DNA of 64,000 bases from Neolewinella litorea (GCF_004803465.1 NZ_SRSF01000002.1:310001-374000), one strand, 5' to 3'. Counted from the stretch's first letter, positions 16,358 through 25,507 are shown. Notes: generated from the letters alone by a model not told the origin. Made by a program: numbers and translations.

Positions 16358-17461
16358 ATGCTTTCTGCCAAACATCGACACCTGATCGCGCGTATCCTGC
16401 CATTCGGGGCAATCTGGCTGTTGAGCTCCATAATCTTCCTGTTGCTGGACTGGTCGGCGGCCGGGGGGCAATTCCCCGAAAACGATACGGCCATCCTCCC
16501 CGATTTCGGCATCCTGATCTATGCGGTGTCCGCTATGGGCTTCCTGGGCCTGGTGGTCGGATACATCGAGCTGACCCTCTTCAGCCGCTGGTTCAACCAC
16601 ACCACCTTCCTGCGCAAGTCGATTTACAAATTCCTGATCTACCTGGTGTTCGTCCATCTGGTGGTGCTCATCACCTACCCCCTGGCCGCCTCCATGGAGA
16701 TGGGCCTGTCGCTTTTCGATCGGGAAGTGTGGAGCAAGCTGGGCCGCTACCTTACCAGCGTCGTCCATCTCAATACGGTCCTGCAACTGGCGATCGTGAT
16801 CGCGCTCTCCATCGTGTACGCGCAGGTCAGCGAGGTGATCGGACACACTACCCTCCTGAACCTCCTGACCGGCACTTACCACCACCCCAACGAAGAGGAT
16901 CGGATCTACCTTTTCCTTGACATGCGGTCCTCCACTACGATCGCCGAACAACTTGGCCACCGCCGCTACTTCGACCTGCTCAAAACGTACTACGAAGACC
17001 TGGCCGACGCCGTGGTGCGCCACGAGGGGGAGGTGTACCTGTACGTTGGGGACGAGATGATTGTATCGTGGAAGTTGCGCGACGGGCTGGAGGACAACAA
17101 CTGCGTGCGTTGCTTTTTTGCCCTGGAAAACGATCTGCGCGCGCGTGCCGAATGGTACCTGGAAGAGTTCGGTTTGAAGCCCAGTTTCAAAGCCGGTCTG
17201 CACTGCGGTACCGTAACTACCGGTGAGGTGGGCGTCCTGAAACGGCACGTGATGTTCACGGGGGATGTCCTGAACGCTACGGCACGCATTCAGGCCCTCT
17301 GCAATACCGTCGGGGTCGACCTGTTAATATCCCGTCCCCTCCTGAAAGCATTGCCCTTGGGAAAGGGATGGCACCCGCGCTCCGTCGGCAAATACGAACT
17401 GCGGGGGAAACGGGAGGAACTCGAACTATTTACGGTTGACCAATCGACCCTTGACGCCTAG
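16358..17461 (+). CDS. Membrane-bound class III adenylate/guanylate cyclase
   Basis: 367 residues. Four membrane helices occupy residues 1-165. The cyclase homology domain follows: metal-binding Asp in IYLFLDMRSSTTIAE, second Asp in YLYVGDEMIVSW, and the GLHCGTVTTGEVG and MFTGDVLNATARIQ blocks. It should make a cyclic nucleotide at the inner membrane; base specificity is not readable with confidence. The stop codon overlaps the stop of the convergent PurF-like gene. It is 10 kb from the PycTM gene, so there is no positional reason to pair them. Confidence 0.9.
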   Translation: MLSAKHRHLIARILPFGAIWLLSSIIFLLLDWSAAGGQFPENDTAILPDFGILIYAVSAMGFLGLVVGYIELTLFSRWFNHTTFLRKSIYKFLIYLVFVHLVVLITYPLAASMEMGLSLFDREVWSKLGRYLTSVVHLNTVLQLAIVIALSIVYAQVSEVIGHTTLLNLLTGTYHHPNEEDRIYLFLDMRSSTTIAEQLGHRRYFDLLKTYYEDLADAVVRHEGEVYLYVGDEMIVSWKLRDGLEDNNCVRCFFALENDLRARAEWYLEEFGLKPSFKAGLHCGTVTTGEVGVLKRHVMFTGDVLNATARIQALCNTVGVDLLISRPLLKALPLGKGWHPRSVGKYELRGKREELELFTVDQSTLDA

Positions 17462-19347
17462 TAAGCCCGCTCCCCGCTGCCTTCCATGTAATTAACGAAG
17501 GCCTTGTTGACGACCCGGAAGCCGCCCGGCGTAGGGTAGTTGCCGCTGAAGTACCAGTCGCCGTTGTTGTTGGGACAGGCCTTGCGCAGGTCCTCGATCG
17601 TCTGGTAGATGACGTCGACCTTCGGCTTGGTGCCCTTGGGCGTCATGATCTGGGCGATCTTCTTGCTCACGTCCTCGTACTTGAACTGGTCGTAGAGTTC
17701 CTTGACGACGTTCTTCTGCTTGTTGTCCGGCTTTTTGAGCTCGGCCACGGCCTTCTTGTACACCTGCTTGAGCAGTTTCTTTTTCCCCTTTTGCTCGAGG
17801 AGGGCTTCCATGGCCTTGAAAGCCACGAACTCGCCCATCTTCGACATATCGATGCCGTAGCAGTCGGGGTAGCGGATCTGGGGGGCGCTGGACACGATGA
17901 TGATGCGCTTGGGCCGAAGGCGGCTCACGATCTTGATGATGGAGTCGCGCATGGTGGTACCGCGCACGATGCTGTCGTCGAGCAGTACCAGGGTATCGAT
18001 TTCGTCGCGCACGATGCCGTAAGTGACGTCGTAGACGTGGCTGACCATGTCGTCGCGGCTGGAAGTATCGGCGATGAAGGTGCGCGTCTTGCCGTCCTTA
18101 ACCACGATCTTCTCGTTGCGGACTTGCGTTTTGAGCACCTTGCCGAAGCCGTTCTTGCCGTCCTTTTTGCGGCGCTTCATTTCCTTCTTGCGCCAGTCGC
18201 GGAGCTCGTCTTCCAGTCCCTCGATCATGCCGTAGAAGGCGGTTTCGGCGGTGTTGGGTACGTAGCTGAAAACGGTGTTGTCGAAATCGTACTTCACGGC
18301 CTTGGCGACCGATTTGGCCAGGCGGCGGCCCAGTTCCTTCCGTTCCAGGTAGATGTCGCGGTCGTTGCCGCGGCTGAAGTAAATCCGCTCGAAAGAGCAG
18401 GCGGCGCGGGGCAGGGGCTTGGTGAAGGGCTCCATGGAGGTCTTGCCGCTCTTCTTGATGATTAGGGCATGGCCGGGCTCGACCTCCTTGATGGTGGCGA
18501 TGGGCACGTTGAAGACCGTCTGCAGGGCCGGTCGCTCGGAAGCTACGGCCACGAATTCATCGTCCTCGAAGTAAAAGGCCGGCCGGATGCCCGCCGGGTC
18601 GCGCATCACGAAGGCGTCGCCGTGGCCGATCATGCCGCCCATGACGTAGCCGCCGTCGAATTTCTTGCTGGCGCGCTTCAGCAGCCGCTGTACGTCGAGT
18701 TCCTCGGCGATGATGTCGTTGATTTCGATGTTGGTGTGGCCGTCGGGCTTGTGCCAGGTGTGGATGCGCTGCACCTCGTCGTCGAGGAAGTGGCCGATCT
18801 TTTCGAGGACGGTCACCGTATCGGATTTTTCCTTGGGGTACTGTCCGAGGTCCACCAGCTCCTGGAAGAGCTCGTTGACGTTGGTCAGGTTGAAGTTGCC
18901 GGCGATGATGAGGCAGCGGGTCTTCCAGTTGCTTTGCCGCAGGAAGGGGTGGCAGGTTTCGATGGCGTTGGTGGAGTGGGTGCCGTAGCGCAGGTGGCCC
19001 ATCATCAGTTCGCCGGTGTAGGGCAGGTTTTCCTTGAGCCACTGTCCGTTGGCCAGTTGCTTGGGGGTGAGCTCGTCGAAGCGGCGGTAGACCCCGCTCC
19101 AGAGGTCGTCCAGGTAGTTGGAGGCGTTGGAGCGCTTGCGGCTGATGAACTTCTTGCCGGGCGGGTGGTCCAGTTTGATGGTGGCCATGCCGGCCCCGTC
19201 CTGTCCGCGGTTGCGCATCTTGCGCATCAACAGCTGCAGGCATTTCAGGCCGTGCAGGGGCGTTCCGTACTTCTTGTTGTAGTAATCAAGTGGCTTTTTG
19301 AGCCGGATCATTGCAAGACCGCACTCGTGGTGGATGGCTTCACTCAT
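17458..19347 (-). CDS. PurF-like amidophosphoribosyltransferase (long form)
   Basis: 629 residues from ATG at 19347; a longer open frame upstream runs through non-conserved intergenic DNA. The class II glutaminase nucleophile would be Cys9 (HECGLAMI), exposed by removing an eight-residue propeptide. Supporting glutaminase features are RNRGQDGAGM and GHLRYGTHS. The phosphoribosyltransferase signature is LVLLDDSIVRGTT. Ordinary PurF has about 470-510 residues; here there are basic, Lys-rich insertions (RKKEMKRRKKDGK, KGKKKLLKQVYKK). It may catalyse the first step of purine synthesis or be a paralogue. Long forms like this are known in Bacteroidota. Confidence 0.87.
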   Translation of the reverse strand: MSEAIHHECGLAMIRLKKPLDYYNKKYGTPLHGLKCLQLLMRKMRNRGQDGAGMATIKLDHPPGKKFISRKRSNASNYLDDLWSGVYRRFDELTPKQLANGQWLKENLPYTGELMMGHLRYGTHSTNAIETCHPFLRQSNWKTRCLIIAGNFNLTNVNELFQELVDLGQYPKEKSDTVTVLEKIGHFLDDEVQRIHTWHKPDGHTNIEINDIIAEELDVQRLLKRASKKFDGGYVMGGMIGHGDAFVMRDPAGIRPAFYFEDDEFVAVASERPALQTVFNVPIATIKEVEPGHALIIKKSGKTSMEPFTKPLPRAACSFERIYFSRGNDRDIYLERKELGRRLAKSVAKAVKYDFDNTVFSYVPNTAETAFYGMIEGLEDELRDWRKKEMKRRKKDGKNGFGKVLKTQVRNEKIVVKDGKTRTFIADTSSRDDMVSHVYDVTYGIVRDEIDTLVLLDDSIVRGTTMRDSIIKIVSRLRPKRIIIVSSAPQIRYPDCYGIDMSKMGEFVAFKAMEALLEQKGKKKLLKQVYKKAVAELKKPDNKQKNVVKELYDQFKYEDVSKKIAQIMTPKGTKPKVDVIYQTIEDLRKACPNNNGDWYFSGNYPTPGGFRVVNKAFVNYMEGSGERAY

Positions 19348-19373
19348 AAGGGGGCGCCCTTTTTTGGGAGGGT

Positions 19374-19381
19374 CAAAGGTA
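19374..19381 (-). promoter_or_regulatory. Candidate -7 box of the PurF-like gene
   Basis: Minus-strand TACCTTTG fits TAnnTTTG and lies 27 bp before the ATG at 19347. No clear -33 TTTG is present at the expected distance. Confidence 0.45.
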
Positions 19382-19413
19382 CAACGTTTTGTCGGGCACG
19401 ATGGGTATACCCC

Positions 19414-19434
19414 GGGCGGCGGCGCGCGGGTGCC
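19414..19434 (+). repeat. Dispersed GC-rich element, copy upstream of PurF-like gene
   Basis: This 21-bp copy (GGGCGGCGGCGCGCGGGTGC plus C) is identical to the copy at 60298-60318, 41 kb away, while the flanks differ. Confidence 0.65.
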
Positions 19435-19539
19435 TGGGTCCGGAACCGCGAATTCCGCTCCATCCCGACCGAACGGTGCAGAGACCTGTATCGCTCTCGA
19501 GGAAACTTCGGGTTCCACATGTTTCAAGGCCTGCCTAAA

Positions 19540-20045
19540 CCCGACGGGACGTCGGGAACCGCACGGCTCGTGACCTCTGGTCGCGGTACCTAATCTTTTC
19601 CAAAACCCGACGAGACGTCGGGAACCGCACGGCTCGTGACCTCTGGTCGCGGTACCTAATCTTTTCCAAAACCCGACGAGACGTCGGGAGCCGGGCGGCT
19701 CGTGACCTCCGGTCGCGGCATCCGAACTTTACCCAGGCCCGACGGGACGTCGGGAACCGCACGGCTCGTGACCTCTGGTCGCGGTACCCGAACATTACGC
19801 AGGCCCGACGGGACGTCGGGAACCGGGCGGCTCGTGACCTCCGGTCGCGGCACCTATGCTTTATCATAGCCCGACGGGACGTCGGGAACCACACCGCCCG
19901 GCTCGTGACCTCTGGTCGCGGTACCCGAACATTACGCAGGCCCGACGGGACGTCGGGAACCACACGGCTCGTGACTTCCGGTCGCGGCACCCGAACATTA
20001 CGCAGGCCCGACGAGACGTCGGGAACCGAGACGTCGCGAACCACT
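19540..20045. repeat. Tandem array of 66-bp double-hairpin repeats
   Basis: The stretch 19348-20088 holds no gene. From 19540 there are seven full units and one partial, starting at 19540, 19606, 19672, 19738, 19804, 19870, 19941 and 20007 (66 bp each; one of 71). Each unit has two hairpins: CCCGACG-GGA-CGTCGGG and CGTGACC-TCC-GGTCGCG (one G-T pair). The last copy decays into AT-richer sequence before the nitrilase gene. Unit-to-unit differences are few, so the expansion is recent. Units are adjacent with no unique spacers, so it is not CRISPR. Confidence 0.9.
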
Positions 20046-20088
20046 ACCTTTTCGTCCCACCAAGTTATTTGCTAGATATTTATCCCTA

Positions 20089-20880
20089 ATGCGCATTGCC
20101 ATACACCAATTTAATGCTGAGCTCGGGGCCGTCGACCGCAACCTGCAGCGGATCGAAGGCCTGCTGGCGGAGCTTGCCCCCGGGGAAATCGACCTCATCC
20201 TCTTCCCCGAAATGTGCGACACGGGCTACGCCATGGACGTCATCATGGAAAACGCGGTGGCCTGGGACGAACACCACCTCGCAGGCGTCAAGCGGGAGGC
20301 GGCGCGACTCGGCGCTACCGTGGTCGTCGGCATCTCGGAACGCGCCGGCAACGATGTCTTCAACACCGCGGCCGTGATCGCCCCCGACGGCAGCTTGATC
20401 TATAAATACCGCAAGACCCACCTGGTTTCCATTGCCCCCATCCACGAGGACCACTACCTCACCCCCGGCGATTCCCTGGGGTACTTCGTTTCGGGCGGCG
20501 TGAACTTCGGCGTGATGACCTGCTACGAGCTCCGCTTCCCGGAAGTGGCCCGCACTTTGACGCTCCGGGGCGCCCAGGTGCTGCTGGTGCCGACGGCCTG
20601 GCCCGCCGTGCGAGTGGAGCACCTGACCAGTCTGTTACGGGCCCGGGCGATCGAGAACCAGCTGTTCGTGGTCTGCGCGAGTCGCGTGGGCACCGACGCG
20701 GACATTACCTTCTCCGGCAACAGTATGGTCATCGACCCCAACGGTAACATCCTGGCCCGTGGCTCGGCCGCGACGGAGGAGTGGCTCCGGGCGGATATTG
20801 ACCTGGAGACCGTCCAACGGTCGCGAGAGCGCATCGCTGCTTTGCTGGAGCGACGGCCCCACCTGTATGGCGGCAAGTAG
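20089..20880 (+). CDS. Carbon-nitrogen hydrolase (nitrilase superfamily)
   Basis: 263 residues with the complete catalytic set: Glu41 in LFPEMCDTGY, Lys109 in YRKTHL, Cys145 in GVMTCYELRFPE. The sequence is closest in style to omega-amidase/NIT2-like amidases, which hydrolyse alpha-ketoglutaramate, but other amide substrates are possible. Cytosolic, with no signal peptide. It begins 44 bp after the 66-bp repeat array. Confidence 0.92.
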   Translation: MRIAIHQFNAELGAVDRNLQRIEGLLAELAPGEIDLILFPEMCDTGYAMDVIMENAVAWDEHHLAGVKREAARLGATVVVGISERAGNDVFNTAAVIAPDGSLIYKYRKTHLVSIAPIHEDHYLTPGDSLGYFVSGGVNFGVMTCYELRFPEVARTLTLRGAQVLLVPTAWPAVRVEHLTSLLRARAIENQLFVVCASRVGTDADITFSGNSMVIDPNGNILARGSAATEEWLRADIDLETVQRSRERIAALLERRPHLYGGK

Positions 20881-20889
20881 TGGTTCCCC

Positions 20890-20909
20890 GGCACCCGCGC
20901 TCCGCCGCC
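20890..20909 (-). repeat. Dispersed GC-rich element, copy after nitrilase gene
   Basis: Minus-strand GGCGGCGGAGCGCGGGTGCC, identical over 20 bp to the copy at 26960-26979. It begins 9 bp after the nitrilase stop. Confidence 0.65.
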
Positions 20910-20987
20910 CCACTCAGAAAGCACTCCGCAGCGCAAACATATCCCGCCGGAATGACCTGCATTATTACCCGATCAATCCGCAACGTC

Positions 20988-21278
20988 ATGACCACCTGTG
21001 AATTTCCTATCACCTTCCACCAGTCCGTAAAAGAACTGATCGACCGCTTCAACGAAGCCATTACCAACAAGGGGGGTACGTTCATGGGCGACGAACGGCG
21101 CGGGGAATTTTCTATCCCCACTTCCGCAGGACCCGTGGAGGGGCGTTACCGGACCGTAGACAACACCTTCCACTTTACGCTCCATGACCTGCCCGCAGCC
21201 GTGACCTGCCACAAGGCCGACAACACCTTTCGGAGTCTGATCGGCTCGCCGCCTGATCTTTCGCTGGATTTTCTTTAG
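20988..21278 (+). CDS. Hypothetical protein (96 aa)
   Basis: Start chosen at ATG 20988 (MTTCEFPITFHQSVKELIDRFNEAI); the frame also opens from an ATG at 20952, whose extra residues look intergenic. The protein has an N-terminal amphipathic helix and alternating strands (GEFSIPTSAGPVEGRYRTVDNTFHFTLHDLP), resembling a small polyhydroxyalkanoic-type or lipid-binding fold, but no family is recognised with confidence. A perfect inverted repeat ACCGCC-AA-GGCGGT (21283-21296) follows the stop. Confidence 0.6.
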   Translation: MTTCEFPITFHQSVKELIDRFNEAITNKGGTFMGDERRGEFSIPTSAGPVEGRYRTVDNTFHFTLHDLPAAVTCHKADNTFRSLIGSPPDLSLDFL

Positions 21279-21524
21279 TCGGACCGCCAAGGCGGTTGAG
21301 TCATTTTACCTTGACTGGCGCGGAATCGGAGCGTTTGCAATTCCGGCACACCCAACCCTATTTTACTGTCTGTTATGAATTGCCTTCCGGCTCCATTTGA
21401 AATCCGGAAGCGAACGGCTTCTGCTTTGGAGCGTGTGTGCAGTCTGTAGGTTCATACACCTTCTTCCGTCAACGTTGCCGTGCCCTGTACTCTGCAGCCC
21501 CTCGAAAATTCACGCGACGCCATC

Positions 21525-21998
21525 ATGACAACGCTTTTTATTCTCTGGCTTACGGTCCTCTTCTTTGCTTTTCACCTGGCGGGCCATCTGTTTGACATGC
21601 GGGCCAACCAACCCAACTGGCGATCGGCGGAACCGGACGCGGTCAAGCGCTACCGCGATTTTTACCGGGTCAGTTCACCGCGCCAGTTCTTTGCTCCGTT
21701 GGTCATCGGGTGTCCGCTGGCCGCCCTGGCCGCCCTGGCGTTCGCGTGGGAGTACGGTGGAGCGGCCCTGGGGTACCTGACCCTCACGTTTTGCACCGGT
21801 CTGGCGGTGTTGATCCTTACCGTTGTCTACTTCGTCCCGGTCAACAAGTACCTCTTTACCGCGGAAAGTCTTGATGCCGGTCGGCTGAAAAAAAGAACTG
21901 CCTTCTGGATGTCGCTGGAGTACGTGCGGGTTTCCTTGCTGGTCGTCGGATTGCTCGCCGCTATTCTGGCCCTGGAGGATTTCCGTACGCTCACCTGA
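21525..21998 (+). CDS. Four-helix membrane protein, DUF1772-like
   Basis: 157 residues from ATG 21525. Four hydrophobic helices (about 1-20, 50-72, 75-98, 133-152) with a hydrophilic loop after helix 1 (RANQPNWRSAEPDAVKRYRDFYRVSSPRQFF) and the motif YFVPVNKYLF before the last helix. This spacing resembles DUF1772/anthrone-oxygenase-like small membrane proteins. No function can be assigned. It stands alone, with 246 bp upstream and 271 bp downstream holding nothing recognised. Confidence 0.65.
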   Translation: MTTLFILWLTVLFFAFHLAGHLFDMRANQPNWRSAEPDAVKRYRDFYRVSSPRQFFAPLVIGCPLAALAALAFAWEYGGAALGYLTLTFCTGLAVLILTVVYFVPVNKYLFTAESLDAGRLKKRTAFWMSLEYVRVSLLVVGLLAAILALEDFRTLT

Positions 21999-22269
21999 AC
22001 CGGGCAGTGTGCAGGTCACCGGTACCTAAATATCACACATGTTCATAGACGCAATCCGGTGCTTCCACCCGATCGCAGCGGATTTTTTCCTAGCCGCCCT
22101 GGTACGCCCTGCTCGGTACTGGCACCACCTACGGCATTGCCAATGGAGGTAAGGGATTGGACCGGATCAGCAATAATTGTCTTGTTGACAAATTAAATGA
22201 GATGAGGATTTCTCCCGCGCTATACGGGTCACTATCTTGGGGCTTCATTGATCCGCTGCCCGTTCCCGG

Positions 22270-24939
22270 ATGGGCAAACTGCATTCGCTCATGCCCCTTC
22301 AGAATTTATCGGCCGCTGGCCTGCTTCTACTGTTCCTTTCGTTCGCCTGCAGTCCCGATCGCCCGTCGGCCACCGCCGATCTGGATGAATTGAACGGCTA
22401 CTACGCCTCCCCCCAGGGCTCTTCGGACTCCGTAACCCTGGTCATGGATACCATTGCCGGTCCGGAAATCGTCCCCAGCCCCGCCTGCCTGGCGGTGCTG
22501 CCCACGGGAGAAGTATTCGTCGGCGTCGACAAGATGGGCTCGCTCGGCAAAGAGCCGGGTTTTGGCGCCATCGTCCGTCTGGTCGACTCCGACAACGATG
22601 GCAAGTACGAGTCGCACACGGAGTTCACCAAGGTGGATAACCCCCGCGGCATCATGGCGGTGGGCGACCGCGTGTACGTTCTCCACACCGCCTTCGAGGG
22701 GAACGACGACGTGGCTACGGGGATGGATCTGGTGGTATATGAAGACCAGGACCACGACGGCGTAGCCGACGGCCCCGCCACTCCCCTAGTCAAGCACCTG
22801 AGCTCCCCCACCCCGCTGCAGGAGCGGGGCACCGACCACGCCACCAACGGTATCCGCATGGGCATCGACGGCTGGATCTACATCGCGGTGGGCGACTTCG
22901 GCTTCCACGACGCCACCGACCGCGCGGAAAAGAAAATGACGATGCTGGGCGGCGGCATCGTCCGCGTGCGCCCCGACGGCACCGGGCTGGAAGTCTACGC
23001 CCACGGCACCCGCAACATCTACGACGTGGCCATTGACCCCTTCATGAACATCTTCACCCGCGGCAACACCAACGACGGCGGCGGCTGGAACGTGCGCTTC
23101 ATTCACTACCTGCAGAGCGGAGAGTACGGCTACCCTACCCTTTTCAAGCACTTTACCGAGGACATCCTGCCCGCGCTAGTCGACGTGGGCGGAGGCTCCG
23201 GCACCGGCAGCTACTTCATGGACGACGACCGCTGGCCGGCCCGCTACAACCATGTACCAATGATGGCCGATTGGGGCCGCAACCAGCTCTACATCCACCG
23301 GGTCGAGCGCGACGGACCAAGCTTTACGCAGGCGGAAGAGGAATTCATCGAACTGCCCCAGATCACGGATGTCGACCTCGACGGCTCCGGCCGAATGTTC
23401 CTCGGTGCCTGGGACGGTGCTGGGTACCGCGGCAGTCCGGACAAAGGGTACGTGGTGAAGGTCACGCCCGCCAACTGGAAATACGAACCCTTTCCCGACC
23501 TGAAGGCGGCTACGGTACCTCAGCTGGGGCAGCTGCTGCAGGCCGGCAATTCCGTCACCCGCTTTCACGCCCAGCAGGAACTGCTCACGCGCCCCCAGGC
23601 GGAAGCCGCGGATGCCGCCTGGGCGGTGGCCAGCGACCCCTCCCTCTCCCTGGCGGCGCGGGTAGCCGGCGTATACACCTACGCCCAGATCGCCTGCGCT
23701 ACCGGCACCGAAAAACTGGAAGAACTCAGCCGGGAAGACAAAATGCGGGAATTCGCCCTGCGGGCCATGGCCGACCGCAAGGATTGCCTGGCCGAAGTTC
23801 CCCTGGAGCCCTACCTGACCGCCGTACACGACCCGAATCCCCGGGTACAGGCGGCGGCTATCGTCGGACTGGGCCGCCTGGGTAAGCTCGAAGCCGCAGA
23901 AACCCTGCTGGAAGTCACCGTGCCCGCGACCGTCAAAGCCCCCGAAGGCGAGGCGGAAGGCCCCCACGCCACCCCGAATAGCTCCATCATTCTGCCCCAC
24001 CTGGCCGTGCGGTCGCTCGTAGAACTCGGCGCGGTCGAGGAAAGCGTCCAGGCCATCGACGACAATCCCGAGCTCGCCCTGTGGGCCCTGCAGTACTTCC
24101 ACGACCCCGCCGCGGTACAGGGACTCATCACAGGCTACGAAACCCACGATCACCCCGAACTGAAGAAGGACATCCTGCAGACGCTCGCCCGACTGTATCA
24201 CCAAGAGGCCCCCTACGCCGGCGACTGGTGGTGGAGCACCCGCCCCGATACCCACGGCCCCTACTACAAGGGGATGACCTGGGAAGCTTCGCCCCGGATC
24301 AGGGAATTCCTGGTACAGGAGGCCACCAAAGCCGACGCGGAGCAAAAATCTTTCTTCGCCCGCCTGAACGAGCGCTACCGCCTGGAAATCACCGAACTGG
24401 GCAGCACCGACGCACTGGCCGAAGGCACCACCGAAGCCGAAGTCGACCTGGCCGCCATTGCCAACGAAAAGGGGGAAGTGGGCAAAGCCTCCATCGAAGA
24501 CGTCATCCTAGCCCTCGCGGACCTGGAGGGCGACCCCGCCCGGGGCAAGGAACTGTTCGTCGACCAGGGCTGTAATGCCTGCCACAGCATCGATAAGGGC
24601 GAGGCGATGAAGGGCCCCTTCATGGGACAGATCGGCTCCATCATGACCCGCGACCAGATAGCGGAATCCATCCTCAAGCCGAACGCGTCCATCTCCCAGG
24701 GCTTCGCTTCCTACCTCATCGAGACGCGGGAGGGGGAAGCCTACGTCGGCTTCATCACCGCCGAATCGGCCGACGCCCTCACGATCCGCGATATGGAAGG
24801 CAACAGTACCACCCTGAAGAAGGCTAATATTACCAATCGCGAGGAACTGCCCACCTCCATGATGCCGGTGGGACTGGCCAACGCCCTGTCCTTCGAGGAG
24901 CTGGCCTCGCTCGTGAATTTCCTGGCACAGCAGAAGTAA
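22270..24939 (+). CDS. PVC-type propeller / HEAT / heme c lipoprotein
   Basis: 889 residues (a second ATG at 22291 is the alternative start). A lipobox LLLLFLSFAC anchors it outside the inner membrane. Residues about 55-400 form a GSDH-like propeller (GIMAVGDRVYVLHT, ATNGIRMGIDGWIYIAVGDFG). Residues 400-690 are HEAT-like helical repeats, and the C-terminal 130 residues are a cytochrome c domain with CNACH (Cys768-His772) and Met-containing MMPVGLAN as the likely axial ligand. Architecture matches PVC-type heme proteins, presumed periplasmic dehydrogenases. No partner oxidase is adjacent. The substrate is unknown. Confidence 0.9.
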   Translation: MGKLHSLMPLQNLSAAGLLLLFLSFACSPDRPSATADLDELNGYYASPQGSSDSVTLVMDTIAGPEIVPSPACLAVLPTGEVFVGVDKMGSLGKEPGFGAIVRLVDSDNDGKYESHTEFTKVDNPRGIMAVGDRVYVLHTAFEGNDDVATGMDLVVYEDQDHDGVADGPATPLVKHLSSPTPLQERGTDHATNGIRMGIDGWIYIAVGDFGFHDATDRAEKKMTMLGGGIVRVRPDGTGLEVYAHGTRNIYDVAIDPFMNIFTRGNTNDGGGWNVRFIHYLQSGEYGYPTLFKHFTEDILPALVDVGGGSGTGSYFMDDDRWPARYNHVPMMADWGRNQLYIHRVERDGPSFTQAEEEFIELPQITDVDLDGSGRMFLGAWDGAGYRGSPDKGYVVKVTPANWKYEPFPDLKAATVPQLGQLLQAGNSVTRFHAQQELLTRPQAEAADAAWAVASDPSLSLAARVAGVYTYAQIACATGTEKLEELSREDKMREFALRAMADRKDCLAEVPLEPYLTAVHDPNPRVQAAAIVGLGRLGKLEAAETLLEVTVPATVKAPEGEAEGPHATPNSSIILPHLAVRSLVELGAVEESVQAIDDNPELALWALQYFHDPAAVQGLITGYETHDHPELKKDILQTLARLYHQEAPYAGDWWWSTRPDTHGPYYKGMTWEASPRIREFLVQEATKADAEQKSFFARLNERYRLEITELGSTDALAEGTTEAEVDLAAIANEKGEVGKASIEDVILALADLEGDPARGKELFVDQGCNACHSIDKGEAMKGPFMGQIGSIMTRDQIAESILKPNASISQGFASYLIETREGEAYVGFITAESADALTIRDMEGNSTTLKKANITNREELPTSMMPVGLANALSFEELASLVNFLAQQK

Positions 24940-24952
24940 CCCGCAAGTAAAG

Positions 24953-24973
24953 GGGGCGCGGCCGCGGGTGCCG
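24953..24973 (+). repeat. Dispersed GC-rich element, copy after heme c gene
   Basis: A 21-bp copy with core GCGCGGCCGCGGGTGCCG, identical to the copy at 41146-41166 on the opposite strand. It lies 13 bp after the stop at 24939. Confidence 0.65.
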
Positions 24974-25027
24974 CACCCTCACCGAACCACCGCCGCGAAA
25001 GGTGGTTTCACCCCAAATCCTTTTCCC

Positions 25028-25453
25028 ATGGCGCAAGGCCCCATTACCGTAAACACCACCGTGGACGCTCCACGGTCCGCTACCTGGCACTACTACACCG
25101 AGTCGGAACACGTGATCAACTGGAACTTCGCTTCCGAAGACTGGCACTGTCCGGCCGCCGTCAACGACCTGCGGGTGGGCGGCGAGTTCCGCATCACCAT
25201 GGCCGCCAAGGACGGCAGCATGAGTTTTGACTTCGAGGGCACCTACAACGAGGTGGAACCCGAACACCACATCGCGTACACCCTCAGCAACGGCCGGCAG
25301 GTGACCGTCGACTTCCAGGAAGATTCAGCAGGGACCGACGTCACAGTGACCTTTGACCCGGAAAAGGAACATTCCCGGGAGATGCAGCAGGATGGCTGGC
25401 AGTCCATCCTCGACAATTTCCGGAAGTACGCTGAAGCGCAGGAGCGGCAGTAA
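25028..25453 (+). CDS. SRPBCC (AHSA1/START-like) domain protein
   Basis: 141 residues from ATG 25028 (MAQGPITVNTTVDAPRSATWHYYT). The VDAP start, the WNFASEDWHCPAAVNDLRVGGEFRI segment, the FDFEGTYNEVEPEHHIAYTL strands and the C-terminal helix GWQSILDNFRKYAE are diagnostic of the AHSA1-like helix-grip fold. Members bind hydrophobic ligands; the ligand is not predictable. It is separated from the heme c gene by a GC-rich element. Confidence 0.9.
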   Translation: MAQGPITVNTTVDAPRSATWHYYTESEHVINWNFASEDWHCPAAVNDLRVGGEFRITMAAKDGSMSFDFEGTYNEVEPEHHIAYTLSNGRQVTVDFQEDSAGTDVTVTFDPEKEHSREMQQDGWQSILDNFRKYAEAQERQ

Positions 25454-25492
25454 TATTTTCCCCACCCCGATCCGAAATTCCTTCTTGAGCAT

Positions 25493-25507
25493 GCACCCGC
25501 GCGCGCC
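25493..25507 (-). repeat. Dispersed GC-rich element, short diverged copy
   Basis: Minus-strand GGCGCGCGCGGGTGC, matching the 3' part of the 19414 and 60298 copies but ending in A instead of C. It is in the 151-bp gap before the MpaB-like gene. Confidence 0.35.

Noticed and set aside
5591-17461. Complete Pycsar system formed by the PycTM protein and the membrane cyclase
   Set aside because: The genes are 10 kb apart with unrelated genes between; the cyclase has a four-helix membrane domain unlike soluble Pycsar cyclases.
19535-20044. 169-codon minus-strand frame and related frames in the 66-bp array
   Set aside because: The unit length of 66 bp is a multiple of three, so one frame stays open across copies. 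The translated repeats show no fold, and the DNA is organised as hairpins.
19540-20045. CRISPR array at the 66-bp repeats
   Set aside because: Units are directly adjacent with no unique spacers, palindromes are longer than CRISPR repeats, and no cas gene is nearby.
22048-22260. Small frame or gene remnant before the heme c gene
   Set aside because: A 38-codon frame and a fragment reading LLGTGTTYGIANGG are visible but with no conserved partner or start signal. The 271-bp gap is left as intergenic with nothing recognised.
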